Part shown: positions 37,928-48,654 of the stretch, one piece after another | Position numbering within the stretch: position 1 is the first letter of the stretch | Layout: each line of letters starts with the position of its first letter | Source of the DNA: Lentilactobacillus sunkii DSM 19904 | Lineage (GTDB): Bacteria; Bacillota; Bacilli; Lactobacillales; Lactobacillaceae | Length of the DNA stretch: 58,112 nucleotides | Reading direction: 5' to 3' | NCBI RefSeq assembly: GCF_001435575.1 | Contig: NZ_AZEA01000009.1 | Span: 22,113 to 80,224 of the forward strand | Program-made: the position numbers and the translations under genes | Notes under the pieces: generated by a model | The model's input: the letters and a program-made list of their open reading frames with translations, nothing else | The model's database searches: none | What the model was told of the DNA's origin: nothing

Positions 37928-38796
37928 GTGTGCGCCTCCCATTTGATTAATTCAGCAATTTCGTCAGCAAGTTTCTCAATTGTCAATGGTGTCTGCTTTA
38001 AATGAATACCTGCCTTAACCAGTCGAGTTGCAAATTCTGCGCTGCTTGGCAAATCAAGGTGCATTTGGTATACCCATTTCGGATCAGAAAAAATGTCAGA
38101 AGGCTTGCCATGTTTAACTATCTTGCCCCGATCCATTACGATCACATCAGAAGCATAATCGACAACATCGTCCATTTGGTGAGTAACTAAAATAATTGTC
38201 AGTCCACGGTGATCGTGCAATTCTTGGGCAAGATCCATAATTTCTTTATGCCCTCGAGGGTCAAGGCCGGCAGTTGGTTCGTCAAGAATTAAAATCTCAG
38301 GCTTCATAGCCAAGACACCGGCGATGGCAACTCGTCTCATCTGCCCTCCTGAAAGATCAAATGGTGATTTATCGCGAAGAGATTCATCCAGTCCGACTAG
38401 CTGCATCGCATCCTCTGCATCCTTTTCGGCATCTGCTTCACTTGCGCCATAGTTTTTTGGGCCAAACATAATATCTTTGATCACCGATTCTTCAAATAAT
38501 TGCTTTTCTGGAAATTGAAAGACCATTCCAACATGTTTGCGTAGTTCTTTCAAATTCTTGTTGGTTGTGGTGGGTATGATGGTTCGGCCATAAACATCAA
38601 TTTCGCCGGATGTGGGCTTAAGTAACGCATTAATGTGTTGAACCAAGGTAGATTTACCGCTTCCAGTGTGCCCAATTATTGCTGTAAAGGAATGGGCTGG
38701 AATTGTTAATGAAACCAGGTCCAAAGCATCTTGAGAAAATGGCGTATTGGCTTGATAAGTATGGGTTACTTGTTTGAAACTAATTGTTTGATCCAT
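37924..38796 (-). CDS. ecfA2: ECF transporter ATP-binding protein EcfA2
   Basis: A 290-residue ATPase: Walker A GHTGSGKST at 42-50, Q-loop MVFQFPEKQLFE, signature LSGGQMRR, Walker B ILILDEPTAGLDP, and H-loop VTHQMD. The QMRR signature and the FPEKQLF Q-loop mark it as EcfA2 rather than EcfA1. The start overlaps ecfA1 by 31 bp and its stop overlaps ecfT. Confidence 0.96.
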   Translation of the reverse strand: MDQTISFKQVTHTYQANTPFSQDALDLVSLTIPAHSFTAIIGHTGSGKSTLVQHINALLKPTSGEIDVYGRTIIPTTTNKNLKELRKHVGMVFQFPEKQLFEESVIKDIMFGPKNYGASEADAEKDAEDAMQLVGLDESLRDKSPFDLSGGQMRRVAIAGVLAMKPEILILDEPTAGLDPRGHKEIMDLAQELHDHRGLTIILVTHQMDDVVDYASDVIVMDRGKIVKHGKPSDIFSDPKWVYQMHLDLPSSAEFATRLVKAGIHLKQTPLTIEKLADEIAELIKWEAHT

Positions 38797-39599
38797 GCGA
38801 TTAACCTCTTGTCATTCAGATACTGACTGGAAGAATCAATGCCACGTTTCTCAAGTGCCATAATTAGTTGAGAAGTAAATGGGGCTGATAATCCAATCGA
38901 TTCTAATTTCCTAATATCACCAAAAATGTTATCCGGTTTATCTTCTTCAACAATTGTCCCTTTGTTTACAACAATGACTCTATCAGCTGTTGCCGCCTCA
39001 TCAATATCATGGGTGATTGAAATCACAGTCAGATTGTTCTCTTGTTTAATCTTTGTAACTAAATCAAGAATTTCTTGCCGCCCACGAGGATCGAGCATAC
39101 TGGTGGCCTCATCTAAAATAATAATTTTCGGACTAAGCGCAACGATTCCAGCAATTGCAACACGTTGTTTCTGTCCACCGGAAAGATTGGCAGGGATTCG
39201 GTCTCTAAATTCCCACATGCCAACCTCCTTTAGACTGCTCTCGACCACTTTATGCATCTCTTCGCGAGGCATTTGTCGGTTTTCCAGTCCAAAAGCAACA
39301 TCATCTTCGACTGTTGCCCCAACAAATTGGTCTTCGGGATTCTGAAATACAATCCCAATTTTATTGCGAATATCAAATATATTGTCATCATTGACGATTA
39401 AACCATCAACCACTATTTGGCCAGACTTTAAAACAATCAGTCCATCAATCAATCGAGCTAAAGTACTTTTCCCGCTACCGTTTTGTCCAATTAACGCCGT
39501 CCACTCGCCTTCGTGGACATCTATTGAAAGTTGATCAAACAGCAAGGGCTGATCAGGGTAATTAAATGTAATGTTTTTAATTTGGATTATGTCTTTCAT
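38766..39599 (-). CDS. ecfA1: ECF transporter ATP-binding protein EcfA1
   Basis: A 277-residue ATPase: Walker A GQNGSGKST at 38-46, Q-loop VFQNPEDQFVG, signature LSGGQKQR, Walker B IIILDEATSMLDP, H-loop ITHDIDE. The NPEDQFVG sequence is typical of EcfA1. First gene of ecfA1-ecfA2-ecfT-truA; GAGGAA precedes the ATG. A structured element lies between rplQ and this gene. Confidence 0.96.
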   Translation of the reverse strand: MKDIIQIKNITFNYPDQPLLFDQLSIDVHEGEWTALIGQNGSGKSTLARLIDGLIVLKSGQIVVDGLIVNDDNIFDIRNKIGIVFQNPEDQFVGATVEDDVAFGLENRQMPREEMHKVVESSLKEVGMWEFRDRIPANLSGGQKQRVAIAGIVALSPKIIILDEATSMLDPRGRQEILDLVTKIKQENNLTVISITHDIDEAATADRVIVVNKGTIVEEDKPDNIFGDIRKLESIGLSAPFTSQLIMALEKRGIDSSSQYLNDKRLIAWIKQLVSNK

Positions 39600-39633
39600 G
39601 AGTTTCCTCGCGCTGTGAAGTGTATTTGTATGT

Positions 39634-39744
39634 ACAAAAAAATCACTAACAGGTAATCAGTGCATGAGATAAGTCTCACATTCAAACTAGACTAGGAACC
39701 ATGTTCCACCATCATAACGTTCTATACCAAAAACCTGAGTGATT
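39634..39744 (-). ncRNA. Candidate L17 downstream element (L17DE) RNA
   Basis: Between rplQ and ecfA1 the minus strand forms a long-range outer stem, AATCACT-CAGGT with ACCTG-TTAGTGATT, ending in a TTTTTTT run. It encloses two hairpins, GGAAC-GTTCC and TGAGA-TCTCA. Position right after rplQ in a lactic acid bacterium matches the Rfam motif called L17 downstream element, as I recall it. It may terminate the alpha operon or attenuate the ecf genes. Confidence 0.6.
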
Positions 39745-39778
39745 CTCGTGATAAATATGTGATTTGGTTTAATACTAG

Positions 39779-40162
39779 TTAGTCAACTAACTCTAAAATG
39801 ACCATTGGAGCACCGTCGCCACGACGAGGCATAGTCTTCAAAATTCGTGTATATCCACCATTACGATCAGCATACTTTGTAGCTAAATCGCCAAATACCT
39901 TTTGCAAAGCAGTAGTAACGTTAATGTCGTCACCGTCTTCTTTGACATCAGCAACAACATCACGAATAAATGATGCAGCTTGACGACGGGCGTGTAAATC
40001 GCCGCGCTTACCGAGTGAAATCATCTTGTCGGCAGTTGAACGAACTTCTTTCGCTTTAGCTTCAGTAGTGATAATTTGGCCGTGAATGATCAATTCAGTA
40101 GTCAAGTTACGAAGCAATGAGCGACGATGTGCACTAGTACGTTGTAATTTCCGATAACCCAT
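39779..40162 (-). CDS. rplQ: 50S ribosomal protein L17
   Basis: A 127-residue L17 with the family start [24 protein letters not shown] and the conserved GGYTRILK near the end. It lies near the tunnel exit of the 50S subunit. Last gene of the alpha operon. Confidence 0.97.
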   Translation of the reverse strand: MGYRKLQRTSAHRRSLLRNLTTELIIHGQIITTEAKAKEVRSTADKMISLGKRGDLHARRQAASFIRDVVADVKEDGDDINVTTALQKVFGDLATKYADRNGGYTRILKTMPRRGDGAPMVILELVD

Positions 40163-40190
40163 AATTGGATGTCCTCCTTCTTTATTTTAA

Positions 40191-41141
40191 TTAGTCTTCT
40201 TTACGAAGTGAAAGGCCTAATGCTGCAAGCTTTTCTTTAACTTCTTCAAGAGACTTACGTCCAAGATTCCGAACCTTCATCATATCAGCTTCAGTCTTTT
40301 CTGTAAGTTCCTGAACAGTATTAATGCCGGCACGTTTAAGACAATTGTATGAACGAACTGAAAGATCCAATTCTTCAATTGTCATTTCCAACATTTTTTC
40401 TTTGTGGGTTTCTTCTTTTTCAACCATGATTTCGGTATTCTTAGCTTCATCAGTCAGATCAACAAACATCTCTAAATGCTCAGTTAAAATCTTGGCCGCC
40501 AAACTAACGGCTTCACTTGGGGTAATTGAACCATCAGTCCAAATATCCAAAGTAAGCTTATCGAAATCATCACGTTGACCAACCCGTGTACTTTCAACCT
40601 GATAGTTGACACGTTCGATTGGGGTATAAATAGAATCGACAGGTAGCACACCAATAGGCATCTCAGAACTGCGTTTTTTGTTTTCAACAGCTGAAACGTA
40701 CCCACGACCTTTGTTTGCAGTTAACCGCATATGGAATGTGGCACCTTCAGCAACGGTCGCAATGTGCAAATCAGGGTTCAGAACAGTTACATCACTATCG
40801 GCTTGAATATCACCGGCAGTAACGTCAGCAGGACCAATTACATCGATTTCCAAATTTTCTTCTTCATCTTCTGGCCCATCTAATTTCAAAGAAATTTTCT
40901 TAACATTCAAAATAATTTGGGTAACATCTTCAACAACCCCTTTGATCGTTGAAAATTCGTGCAAAACATCATCAATCTGGATACTTGTAACAGCAGCACC
41001 AGGAAGAGATGATAACAATGTACGTCTTAATGAATTCCCAAGGGTTGTTCCGTATCCACGTTCAAGTGGTTCAACAACAACTTCACCAAAATTATCAGTT
41101 TCTTCAATTTTATGAATGTTAGGCTTTTCAAATTCAATCAT
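40191..41141 (-). CDS. rpoA: DNA-directed RNA polymerase subunit alpha
   Basis: A 316-residue alpha subunit: N-terminal dimerisation/assembly domain ([34 protein letters not shown]) and a C-terminal domain (about 245-316) for UP elements and activators ([34 protein letters not shown]). I took the MIEFEKP start as in Bacillus; a start three codons earlier is closer to the ribosome site. Both domains are complete. Confidence 0.97.
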   Translation of the reverse strand: MIEFEKPNIHKIEETDNFGEVVVEPLERGYGTTLGNSLRRTLLSSLPGAAVTSIQIDDVLHEFSTIKGVVEDVTQIILNVKKISLKLDGPEDEEENLEIDVIGPADVTAGDIQADSDVTVLNPDLHIATVAEGATFHMRLTANKGRGYVSAVENKKRSSEMPIGVLPVDSIYTPIERVNYQVESTRVGQRDDFDKLTLDIWTDGSITPSEAVSLAAKILTEHLEMFVDLTDEAKNTEIMVEKEETHKEKMLEMTIEELDLSVRSYNCLKRAGINTVQELTEKTEADMMKVRNLGRKSLEEVKEKLAALGLSLRKED

Positions 41142-41234
41142 TCTTATCATTAACCCCTTTCAAAACGCGTGAGTCTTCATGCAAAATATCAATATGCTTA
41201 AACAAATTAAAATACACTATATTGAATGTCTTAA

Positions 41235-41624
41235 TTAAACTCGACGACGCTTTGGAGGACGAGAACCATTGTGAGGTACCGGAGTAACATCACGAATAGC
41301 AGTAACTTCCAATCCAGTTGCTTGAAGTGCACGAATAGCAGCTTCACGACCTGAACCGGGTCCTTTAACGGCAACTTCAACGGATTTCATACCATGTTCC
41401 ATTGATGCCTTAGCAGCAGCTTCAGCAGCCATTTGAGCAGCAAATGGAGTTGATTTACGACTTCCACGGAAGCCTAATGCACCAGCAGATGACCAAGAAA
41501 CCGCATTCCCAGTGGTGTCGGTAATCATAACTAAAGTATTGTTGAATGTTGAATGGATATGTGCAACACCAGCAGCAATATTCTTTTTAGCACGGCGCTT
41601 ACGACTTGTCTTTTTGTTTACCAT
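41235..41624 (-). CDS. rpsK: 30S ribosomal protein S11
   Basis: A 129-residue S11 of the platform, with [14 protein letters not shown] start, HIHSTFNNT and the C-terminal [13 protein letters not shown]. It helps select the Shine-Dalgarno contact together with S7 and S18. Alpha operon. Confidence 0.97.
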   Translation of the reverse strand: MVNKKTSRKRRAKKNIAAGVAHIHSTFNNTLVMITDTTGNAVSWSSAGALGFRGSRKSTPFAAQMAAEAAAKASMEHGMKSVEVAVKGPGSGREAAIRALQATGLEVTAIRDVTPVPHNGSRPPKRRRV

Positions 41625-41649
41625 AAAAACTGATGACCTCCTTCTTTAA

Positions 41650-42012
41650 TTATTTTCTTCTACCAGCAGCAACTTTGCTACCTTTACGAGTGCGGGCATT
41701 GTTCTTGGTATGTTGACCACGAACTGGCAGTCCACGACGATGACGCATTCCACGATATGATCCAATTTCTTGAAGTCGTTTAATGTTCATGCTTACTTCA
41801 CGACGTAAGTCACCTTCGATTTTAAGATCGCCGACAACTTCACGGATCTTATCTTCTTGGTCTGGTGTTAAATCACGTACACGAACATCCTCAGAAACTC
41901 CAGCTTGCGCTAAAACTTTTTGAGCAGTTGTGTTACCAATACCAAAAATGTAAGTTAAACCGATAACAATTCGCTTGTCACGGGGTAAATCAATTCCGGC
42001 AATACGAGCCAT
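41650..42012 (-). CDS. rpsM: 30S ribosomal protein S13
   Basis: A 120-residue S13 of the head that contacts the P-site tRNA and bridges to L5. Helix-two-turn-helix [13 protein letters not shown]-like region near 18-30; basic tail [23 protein letters not shown]. Confidence 0.97.
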   Translation of the reverse strand: MARIAGIDLPRDKRIVIGLTYIFGIGNTTAQKVLAQAGVSEDVRVRDLTPDQEDKIREVVGDLKIEGDLRREVSMNIKRLQEIGSYRGMRHRRGLPVRGQHTKNNARTRKGSKVAAGRRK

Positions 42013-42036
42013 TGAGCATACACCTCCTGTTTATGT

Positions 42037-42156
42037 TTATTTACCTTGGCGCTGTTTGTGCTTTGGGTTTGCTGAGCAAATAACCATTACTCGGCCTTTT
42101 CGTTTGATAATCTTGCAATGTTCACACATTTTTCGTACTGATGGTCGTACTTTCAT
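42037..42156 (-). CDS. rpmJ: 50S ribosomal protein L36
   Basis: A 39-residue protein, [15 protein letters not shown] start and HKQRQGK end. Zinc ligands Cys11, Cys14, Cys27 and His33 are present, so it is the zinc-binding form. It lies between infA and rpsM with a GGAGG-type site (GAGGAGGG). Too short for common gene-length thresholds but certain by sequence. Confidence 0.97.
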   Translation of the reverse strand: MKVRPSVRKMCEHCKIIKRKGRVMVICSANPKHKQRQGK

Positions 42157-42192
42157 TTTTAACCCTCCTCGAAAAGAAATGACGAAAAAGGA

Positions 42193-42411
42193 CTACTTAA
42201 ATCGATAAGTAATACGTCCCTTACTTAGATCGTAAGGAGACATTTCAACAGTCACCTTATCTCCAGGGAGAATTCGAATGTAATGCATACGAATTTTTCC
42301 GGAAACATGGGCTAGTATCTCATGTCCATTTTCCAATTCAACACGAAACATTGCATTGGGCAATGTTTCTACAACTTTTCCTTCAACTTCAATAACATTA
42401 TCTTTAGCCAC
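42193..42411 (-). CDS. infA: Translation initiation factor IF-1
   Basis: A 72-residue OB-fold protein ([25 protein letters not shown]...[21 protein letters not shown]) that occupies the A site during initiation. Between adk and rpmJ. All conserved rRNA-contact residues appear present. Confidence 0.97.
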   Translation of the reverse strand: MAKDNVIEVEGKVVETLPNAMFRVELENGHEILAHVSGKIRMHYIRILPGDKVTVEMSPYDLSKGRITYRFK

Positions 42412-42535
42412 TCAGTTACACCTCCAATGTTAAATTAGATTGAATTCATTAAATTAATCTTGACAAACCTTTGATAGTTTAACACATTCATTATATTTCA
42501 TCAATCTAACCGACTCAACACTTAATTATTCAGGC

Positions 42536-43192
42536 TTAGAGTGTACTTAAGATTTGATCGACTTTTTTCCAAACTTCGTCAATGTCTTTGCTTCCATCAA
42601 CGTTGAACAAAAGATCACGGTCCTTATAGTAAGCAATCAATGGTGTGTTCATCTTAACATTAACCTTAAGACGATTTTTAACAGCTTCGGGTTTGTCATC
42701 CTCACGTTGATAAAACTCATGTCCACCACAAACGTCACAAGTTCCAGGAACTTTAGGCATGTGATAAAGCTTATGATAAGTAGCACCACAATTCTTACAA
42801 ATGAACCGACCGGATAATCGCTCCGTTAGCAGCTTAGGATCAACATCAATGTTGATGACTGCAGTAAGAGGTTTATTCAAATCTTTAGTCATCTGTGATA
42901 AAGCATCGGCCTGTTCCAACGTTCTTGGATATCCATCCAACAAAAAACCAGGCTTTGTATCATCTTGAGCTAATCTTTCTTTCACAATTCCATTAGTTAC
43001 TTCGTCAGGAACAAGATTGCCCTTATCCGTGAATTCTTTAGCTTTTACACCAAGTGGTGTGCTATTTGAAATCGCGTCTCTGAACATGTCACCAGTCGAA
43101 ATGTGAGGCACATGGTATTTATCCACAATAAATTGTGCTTGCGTACCTTTTCCTGCACCAGGTAATCCCATCAAAATTAGATTTAATGACAT
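42536..43192 (-). CDS. adk: Adenylate kinase
   Basis: Converts ATP and AMP to two ADP. The 218-residue long-lid form has the P-loop [10 protein letters not shown] at 9-18, DGYPR at 86-90 and a zinc-binding lid with Cys132, Cys135, Cys152 and Cys155. The MSLNL start is chosen for its GAGGAGG site. Conserved place after secY. Confidence 0.96.
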   Translation of the reverse strand: MSLNLILMGLPGAGKGTQAQFIVDKYHVPHISTGDMFRDAISNSTPLGVKAKEFTDKGNLVPDEVTNGIVKERLAQDDTKPGFLLDGYPRTLEQADALSQMTKDLNKPLTAVINIDVDPKLLTERLSGRFICKNCGATYHKLYHMPKVPGTCDVCGGHEFYQREDDKPEAVKNRLKVNVKMNTPLIAYYKDRDLLFNVDGSKDIDEVWKKVDQILSTL

Positions 43193-43231
43193 TTCTATTT
43201 TCCTCCTCATCAATATTGGAATTAATTGAAA

Positions 43232-44548
43232 CTATTCATCGGTTGGACGCGTGTCATGAATGAAGCCAACGTATTCACGTTTCATCATCAATCCACGAAT
43301 CTGACGAATTGTTTCAATTGCAACACCAACAACGATCAGTAAACTAGTTCCACCCAAACCAATTGATTCATCAAGATTCCATAAGTTTTGTGCAATTAAA
43401 GGAATTAATGCAACAACCCCTAAGAACAAAGCACCAACGGTACTTAACTTCATCAAAAGATCTGAAACATAAGACTGTGTCTCGTGTCCTGGCCAAACGC
43501 CAGGAATGTAACTACCTTGCTTTTGCAGGTTTTCGGAAAGCTTCTCCGGATTAACCTGAACAAAAGCATAAAAGAAGGTAAACATGATAATCAAAATTGT
43601 GTAAAAAGCTGCTCCAGTTGGCGTCTGCATATTGAATAGATTATTCAAAACTTGGAACCAAGTTGCAGTCGAATAATTGTTAGTAAAAGCCATCAATATT
43701 GTTTGAGGAGTCGCAATGAATGAACTTGCGAAGATAACTGGAATAACACCGGCAACGTTAACCTTTAGGGGCAGATAACTACTGTCAGGTGAGCCAGAAA
43801 CTCTTCTTGTGTATTGAATTGGAACTCTTCGTTCAGCCTGTTGGACCCAGGTAACGAAAGTAACAATTACAAGGACGATAATCAACAACGCAATCGCAAA
43901 TAGAATTGGTTGCCACAAGTCGGCACCAGTAACACCAACGAAGTATTGAGTCCACAAAGATTGAAGGCCAACTGGGATTCTAGCAATGATACCCGCAAAG
44001 ATGATCATTGAGATTCCATTTCCTAGCCCACGTTCAGTAATCATATCACCCATCCAAGTAGTCAACATTGTCCCACCGGTCAGAATTAAACCGATAATAA
44101 CAAAAGTTTTAATACTTGGATTTTGAACAAGATTCAGACTGCTCAATTGGTTAAATCCAGCTGTAATTCCAACGGATTGGAAGAAAGCCAGCACAACCGT
44201 CAAGTATCTTGTATGCTGATTGAGCTTACGACGTCCAACCTCTCCTTGTTTACCCCATTCGACGTACTTGGGAACAATATCCATCTGAAGTAATTGGATA
44301 ATAATTTGTGCAGTAATGTATGGAGAAACACCCATTGCAAAGATCGAATAGTTGGTAAGTCCACCACCGCTAAAGGTGTTTAAAATACTAACCAATCCTG
44401 AAGATGCAACAGAGGTTAATGCTTTGGCATTGATCCCGGGAACAGTTATGTATGCTCCCAATCGGAATATAACTAACACAAACAAAGTAAAGAGCATTTT
44501 GTTACGAATATCTTTAACTTTAAATGCCTTTGCTAAAGTCGAAAGCAT
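43232..44548 (-). CDS. secY: Preprotein translocase subunit SecY
   Basis: A 438-residue membrane channel with about ten hydrophobic segments, the plug/first segments (FRLGAYITVPGIN) and cytosolic loop RRVPIQYTRRV near 250 that docks SecA or the ribosome. Its ATG overlaps the rplO stop by one base, linking translocon supply to ribosome synthesis. Confidence 0.97.
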   Translation of the reverse strand: MLSTLAKAFKVKDIRNKMLFTLFVLVIFRLGAYITVPGINAKALTSVASSGLVSILNTFSGGGLTNYSIFAMGVSPYITAQIIIQLLQMDIVPKYVEWGKQGEVGRRKLNQHTRYLTVVLAFFQSVGITAGFNQLSSLNLVQNPSIKTFVIIGLILTGGTMLTTWMGDMITERGLGNGISMIIFAGIIARIPVGLQSLWTQYFVGVTGADLWQPILFAIALLIIVLVIVTFVTWVQQAERRVPIQYTRRVSGSPDSSYLPLKVNVAGVIPVIFASSFIATPQTILMAFTNNYSTATWFQVLNNLFNMQTPTGAAFYTILIIMFTFFYAFVQVNPEKLSENLQKQGSYIPGVWPGHETQSYVSDLLMKLSTVGALFLGVVALIPLIAQNLWNLDESIGLGGTSLLIVVGVAIETIRQIRGLMMKREYVGFIHDTRPTDE

Positions 44549-44982
44549 TAAACCACCTCGATTTTACCGCCCGCATTTTCAATTACGGATTGTGCAGCTT
44601 TTGAAAACTTGTTAGCTTTAACGGTCAACTTTTTAGTGAGTTTACCTTCACCAAGAATTTTGATGCCGGATTTGGCATTTTTAACAATTCCTGATTGTTG
44701 AAGTAATTCTGGAGTCACTTCCGTACCGTTGTCAAAAGTTTCAAGTTTAACAACATTTACAACTGCATATTCTTTACGGTTGATATTGTTGAAACCGCGT
44801 TTAGGAATTCGACGATACAATGGCATTTGGCCACCTTCGAAACCTACACGGGTCTTGCTACGAGCCTTTTGACCTTTTTGACCACGACCAGCTGTTTTAC
44901 CTTTTCCGGCAGAACGACCGCGACCTTTACGAGTACGTAATGAACGAGAACCTTCAGCAGCCTTCAATTCATTTAATTTCAT
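44548..44982 (-). CDS. rplO: 50S ribosomal protein L15
   Basis: A 144-residue L15 with the Gly/Arg/Lys-rich N-terminal extension ([24 protein letters not shown]) that enters the 23S core, then the globular domain with [17 protein letters not shown]. Between rpmD and secY. Confidence 0.97.
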   Translation of the reverse strand: MKLNELKAAEGSRSLRTRKGRGRSAGKGKTAGRGQKGQKARSKTRVGFEGGQMPLYRRIPKRGFNNINRKEYAVVNVVKLETFDNGTEVTPELLQQSGIVKNAKSGIKILGEGKLTKKLTVKANKFSKAAQSVIENAGGKIEVV

Positions 44983-45007
44983 GAAATTGGCACCTCCTTA
45001 CTAATTA

Positions 45008-45193
45008 TTAGTCTTTAACTTGTTCAACTTCGATTAAGTGAGCAATTTGGAATAAAGCTCCGCGAATAGATTCGTTGTCTGGTTTAACAACGGTACTATT
45101 AACTCGACCCAATCCAAGTGCCTTCACAATTTTACGTTGCTTTGGAAGGCGGTGAGTTACGCTACGTTTTAAAGTAATTTTTAATTGAGCCAT
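45008..45193 (-). CDS. rpmD: 50S ribosomal protein L30
   Basis: A 61-residue L30 of the ferredoxin-like fold: [27 protein letters not shown]. Normal bacterial length. Between rpsE and rplO. Confidence 0.96.
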   Translation of the reverse strand: MAQLKITLKRSVTHRLPKQRKIVKALGLGRVNSTVVKPDNESIRGALFQIAHLIEVEQVKD

Positions 45194-45207
45194 CTAAAAC
45201 ACCCTCC

Positions 45208-45711
45208 TTATTCAGCTAAATGTTGGGTTGAAACCCCACGTAAAGCTGAAATTTCTTCAGCACTCTTCAACTCAACCAAGCCCTTGAAAGTTGCTCGGAT
45301 GACGTTGATAGGAGTATTGGAACCCAGTCGTTTACTAGTAACATCATCGATACCAGCTAATTCCATAACGGAACGAACGGCACCACCGGCTGCTACTCCA
45401 GAACCTTCTTCAGCAGGCTTCAATAAAATTCGGCCACCACCAAATGTTCCAAGAACTTCATGAGGAATCGTTGTACCAACAATCGGAACCTCAATTAAGT
45501 TTTTACGAGCTGCTTCAACTGCTTTACGGATAGCTTCTGGAACTTCTTGAGCTTTACCAGTTCCAAAACCTACATGTCCGTGCTTGTCTCCAACAACTAC
45601 CAAAGCAGCAAAACGAAGACGACGTCCACCTTTTACAACTTTAGTGATCCGGTTGATTGATACAACGTTGTCTTCAAGCTCTAACTTATCTGGATCAATA
45701 AATTTCTTCAT
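45208..45711 (-). CDS. rpsE: 30S ribosomal protein S5
   Basis: A 167-residue S5: N-terminal double-stranded RNA-binding domain ([29 protein letters not shown]) and a C-terminal domain with the [14 protein letters not shown] motif. Located at the mRNA entry tunnel; mutations in the first loop (VKGGRR region) give spectinomycin resistance, and this loop looks wild type. Confidence 0.97.
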   Translation of the reverse strand: MKKFIDPDKLELEDNVVSINRITKVVKGGRRLRFAALVVVGDKHGHVGFGTGKAQEVPEAIRKAVEAARKNLIEVPIVGTTIPHEVLGTFGGGRILLKPAEEGSGVAAGGAVRSVMELAGIDDVTSKRLGSNTPINVIRATFKGLVELKSAEEISALRGVSTQHLAE

Positions 45712-45731
45712 GTGCGGTTATTCCTCCTTTA

Positions 45732-46088
45732 TTAGAATTCTAGTCCATTCTCACGAGCAGCATCTGCAAGAGCTTGAACACGACCATGATAGAGATATCC
45801 ACCACGATCAAAAACAACATCTTTGATGTTCTTTTCACTAGCACGTTGAGCTACTAATTTACCAACACCAGCTGCTTGTTCAGTCTTGTCACCACTACTG
45901 ATTGCAGAATCAAGTGTTGAGGCACTAACAAGCGTTACACCCTCTACGTCATCAATAATTTGAGCGTAGATGTTTTTATTAGAACGATATACATTCAAGC
46001 GTGGGCGCTCGGCAGTACCAGAAATTTTATTACGGACACGATTATGACGGCGTTTCCGATTCTTATTTTTATCTGGTTTAGAAATCAA
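45732..46088 (-). CDS. rplR: 50S ribosomal protein L18
   Basis: A 118-residue 5S rRNA-binding protein: [27 protein letters not shown] start, [22 protein letters not shown] end. I use a TTG start preceded by GAGG with 8-nt spacing; the longer reading overlaps that site. Confidence 0.95.
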   Translation of the reverse strand: MISKPDKNKNRKRRHNRVRNKISGTAERPRLNVYRSNKNIYAQIIDDVEGVTLVSASTLDSAISSGDKTEQAAGVGKLVAQRASEKNIKDVVFDRGGYLYHGRVQALADAARENGLEF

Positions 46089-46125
46089 AATAGTCACCTC
46101 AAAATTTTATTAGGCTGATAGGTTA

Positions 46126-46665
46126 TTACTTACCAGTCTTACCTTCCTTACGAATAATATGTTCATTCTCATAACGAATACCTTTACCTTTATATGGTTC
46201 TGGTGAACGTACTGAACGAACTGATGCAGCAAAGTCTCCAACTGCTTGTTTGCTGATACCGCTAATATGAATAGTAGTGTTATCAGGAACTTCAACAGTA
46301 AGATTCTCTGGTACAGTCATTTCAACAGGGTTTGAATATCCAACGTTTAACGTCAGGTTCTTACCTTTAAGTTGTGCACGATAACCAACACCAACAAGCT
46401 TAAGTGTCTTCTTGAAACCGTTAGTCACACCGTCAACCATGTTGCTGACGTTGGCACGAGTTGTACCATGCAATGCACGAACTTTATCGTTGTAATCGCC
46501 AATGGGCTCAAAGTTTACTTCATTACCCTTGATTGTCATCTTAATTTGTGATGAAATTTCACGGGTCAAAGATCCTTTGGCACCCTTAACAGTTACTGTG
46601 TTACCATCTGCTTTTACCTCGACACCTTTTGGTAGTTCGATGGTTTTATAACCAATTCGACTCAT
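46126..46665 (-). CDS. rplF: 50S ribosomal protein L6
   Basis: A 179-residue L6 with the two homologous domains, ending in the conserved [15 protein letters not shown] motif that contacts the sarcin-ricin region. Start MSRIGYK at ATG with GGAGG upstream. Confidence 0.97.
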   Translation of the reverse strand: MSRIGYKTIELPKGVEVKADGNTVTVKGAKGSLTREISSQIKMTIKGNEVNFEPIGDYNDKVRALHGTTRANVSNMVDGVTNGFKKTLKLVGVGYRAQLKGKNLTLNVGYSNPVEMTVPENLTVEVPDNTTIHISGISKQAVGDFAASVRSVRSPEPYKGKGIRYENEHIIRKEGKTGK

Positions 46666-46691
46666 CAATTACACCTCCAATTTAATGAATT

Positions 46692-47090
46692 TTACCATAC
46701 GTAAGCTAACACTTCGCCGCCGATTTTTTGGGCGCGTGCTTGCTTATCTGTAATCACACCATTTGATGTGGAAATGATTGCAATTCCAAGACCATTTAAA
46801 ACCTTGGGAACTGCATCTGCTTTTACATATGAACGCAAACCTGGCTTAGAAATTCTCTTAAGACCAGTAATGACGCGTTGCTTATCCTTGCCATACTTCA
46901 AGAAGACACGGATAACGCCTTGCTTGTCATCTTCGATATATTCAACATCGCGAACAAAACCCTCACGTTTGAGAATTTCAGCAATGTCGCGTTTGATTTT
47001 TGATGCAGGAACTTCAACTGTTTCATGGTAAACCATGTTTGCATTACGAATGCGAGTTAAAAAGTCTGCAATTGGATCAGTCATAGACAT
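46692..47090 (-). CDS. rpsH: 30S ribosomal protein S8
   Basis: A 132-residue S8 that binds the central domain of 16S rRNA. Start [16 protein letters not shown], end with [27 protein letters not shown]. In many bacteria S8 is the translational repressor of the spc operon. Confidence 0.97.
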   Translation of the reverse strand: MSMTDPIADFLTRIRNANMVYHETVEVPASKIKRDIAEILKREGFVRDVEYIEDDKQGVIRVFLKYGKDKQRVITGLKRISKPGLRSYVKADAVPKVLNGLGIAIISTSNGVITDKQARAQKIGGEVLAYVW

Positions 47091-47116
47091 CAGCGCACAA
47101 CCTCCTTTTTAATATA

Positions 47117-47302
47117 TTACCAACTAGCTTTCTTCATGCCAGGAATTTGACCTTTGTGGGCAAGTTCACGGATGCATAAACGGCATAAATGGAATTTCTT
47201 GTATACAGAACGAGGTCGTCCGCAACGTTCGCAACGAGTGTAATTCTGTGTTGAGAACTTAGCAGGGCGTTCACTTTTTACAATTAATGATTTTTTAGCC
47301 AA
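47117..47302 (-). CDS. rpsN: 30S ribosomal protein S14 type Z
   Basis: The short 61-residue zinc form of S14, with ligands Cys24, Cys27, Cys40 and Cys43. Being inside the spc cluster it is the primary S14; lactic acid bacteria often carry a second zinc-free copy elsewhere. Confidence 0.96.
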   Translation of the reverse strand: MAKKSLIVKSERPAKFSTQNYTRCERCGRPRSVYKKFHLCRLCIRELAHKGQIPGMKKASW

Positions 47303-47317
47303 TGTGAAACCTCCTCT

Positions 47318-47860
47318 TTATCTAGCAAATGGCATACCGAACTGGGCCAACAATTCATGTGACTCTTCATCGGTATTTGCTGTAGTTACAATTACGATAT
47401 CCAAACCTCTAACACGGTTAACGTTATCATAATTAATTTCAGGGAAAATCAATTGTTCACGGACACCCAAAGTGTAGTTACCACGACCATCAAAGGCTCT
47501 AGTACTTACACCATGGAAATCACGAACACGTGGTAATGAAACATTGATTAACTTATCTAAGAAATCATACATTCTTTCACCACGAAGTGTAACCTTGGCA
47601 CCAATTGACATACCCTCACGCAATCTAAATCCAGCAATTGATTTCTTGGCTTTAGTAACCAATGGCTTTTGGCCTGAAATCAAAGCTAATTCAGAAACTG
47701 CTTCATCGAGGTTCTTTGCGTTTGTAACGGCGTCACCAACTCCCATGTTGAGAACGATTTTATCGATCTTAGGAGCTTGCATAACTGATTTGTAGCTGAA
47801 CTTATCCATCATATGTGGAGTAATTTCGCTATTGAATTTTTCTCGTAAACGACTTGACAT
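47318..47860 (-). CDS. rplE: 50S ribosomal protein L5
   Basis: A 180-residue 5S rRNA-binding protein of the central protuberance: [38 protein letters not shown], and the end segment [15 protein letters not shown]. Pairs with S13 in bridge B1b. Confidence 0.97.
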   Translation of the reverse strand: MSSRLREKFNSEITPHMMDKFSYKSVMQAPKIDKIVLNMGVGDAVTNAKNLDEAVSELALISGQKPLVTKAKKSIAGFRLREGMSIGAKVTLRGERMYDFLDKLINVSLPRVRDFHGVSTRAFDGRGNYTLGVREQLIFPEINYDNVNRVRGLDIVIVTTANTDEESHELLAQFGMPFAR

Positions 47861-47888
47861 TTAAAAGGTATCCTCCTTTCGTTAGTGA

Positions 47889-48197
47889 TTAATCGATCGC
47901 TTTTTGCGATTTCTTTGAGTAACGAACTTTTTTACCATCTTCAACTTTAATACCAATACGAGTTGGTTCGTTGGTTGATGGATCAATTAGCATAACATTT
48001 GATACATGGATTGGTGCTTCTGCATCAACAATTCCACCTTGTGGGTTGGTAGAAGAAGCTTTTGTATGCTTCTTTACTTTGTTGATACCTTCAACAATCA
48101 CACGATCCTTTGAAGCGATAGTTTTAGTAACTGTCCCTTCCTTACCTTTGTCCTTACCACTAATAACACGGACTTTGTCACCAGTCTTAATGAACAT
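47889..48197 (-). CDS. rplX: 50S ribosomal protein L24
   Basis: A 102-residue assembly initiator of the 50S subunit with a KOW motif near the start ([18 protein letters not shown]) and the conserved [19 protein letters not shown] segment. Confidence 0.97.
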   Translation of the reverse strand: MFIKTGDKVRVISGKDKGKEGTVTKTIASKDRVIVEGINKVKKHTKASSTNPQGGIVDAEAPIHVSNVMLIDPSTNEPTRIGIKVEDGKKVRYSKKSQKAID

Positions 48198-48227
48198 CTA
48201 CGGCACCTCCTTATATCCTGGTTGTGA

Positions 48228-48596
48228 TTACAATACTTCTGGGGCTAATGAAACAATCTTCATGAAGTTGCTATCACGTAATTCGCGGGCAACTGGGCCA
48301 AAGATACGAGTGCCTTGTGGACTCTTGTCATCACGGATAAGAACTGCAGCATTTTCATCAAAACGAATGTATGAACCATCGTTACGACGAGTAACAGCCT
48401 TGGTACGGACTACAACAGCTTTAACAACGTCACCCTTTTTGACAACGCCACCTGGTGTTGCTTGTTTAACCGTAGCAACAATAGTATCACCGATTCCGGC
48501 ATACCTTCTGGTTGAGCCACCTAAAACCTTAATAGTTAACAATTCTCTTGCACCTGAGTTGTCGGCAACTTTTAATCGACTTTCTTGTTGAATCAC
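48228..48596 (-). CDS. rplN: 50S ribosomal protein L14
   Basis: A 122-residue L14: [24 protein letters not shown] start and [24 protein letters not shown] end. It faces the 30S and forms bridges B5/B8; silencing factor RsfS binds here. Confidence 0.97.
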   Translation of the reverse strand: MIQQESRLKVADNSGARELLTIKVLGGSTRRYAGIGDTIVATVKQATPGGVVKKGDVVKAVVVRTKAVTRRNDGSYIRFDENAAVLIRDDKSPQGTRIFGPVARELRDSNFMKIVSLAPEVL

Positions 48597-48654
48597 AGGT
48601 ATATCCTCCCTTCATCATTGGATCGAATACGATAATAATGATAATTAAGTAAAG

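Noticed and set aside
39660-39720. T-box-like sequence (GGTGGAACATGG) before ecfA1
   Set aside because: The antiterminator consensus GGTGGTACCGCG is not met, no specifier loop is seen, and the downstream genes are not amino acid or tRNA synthetase genes.
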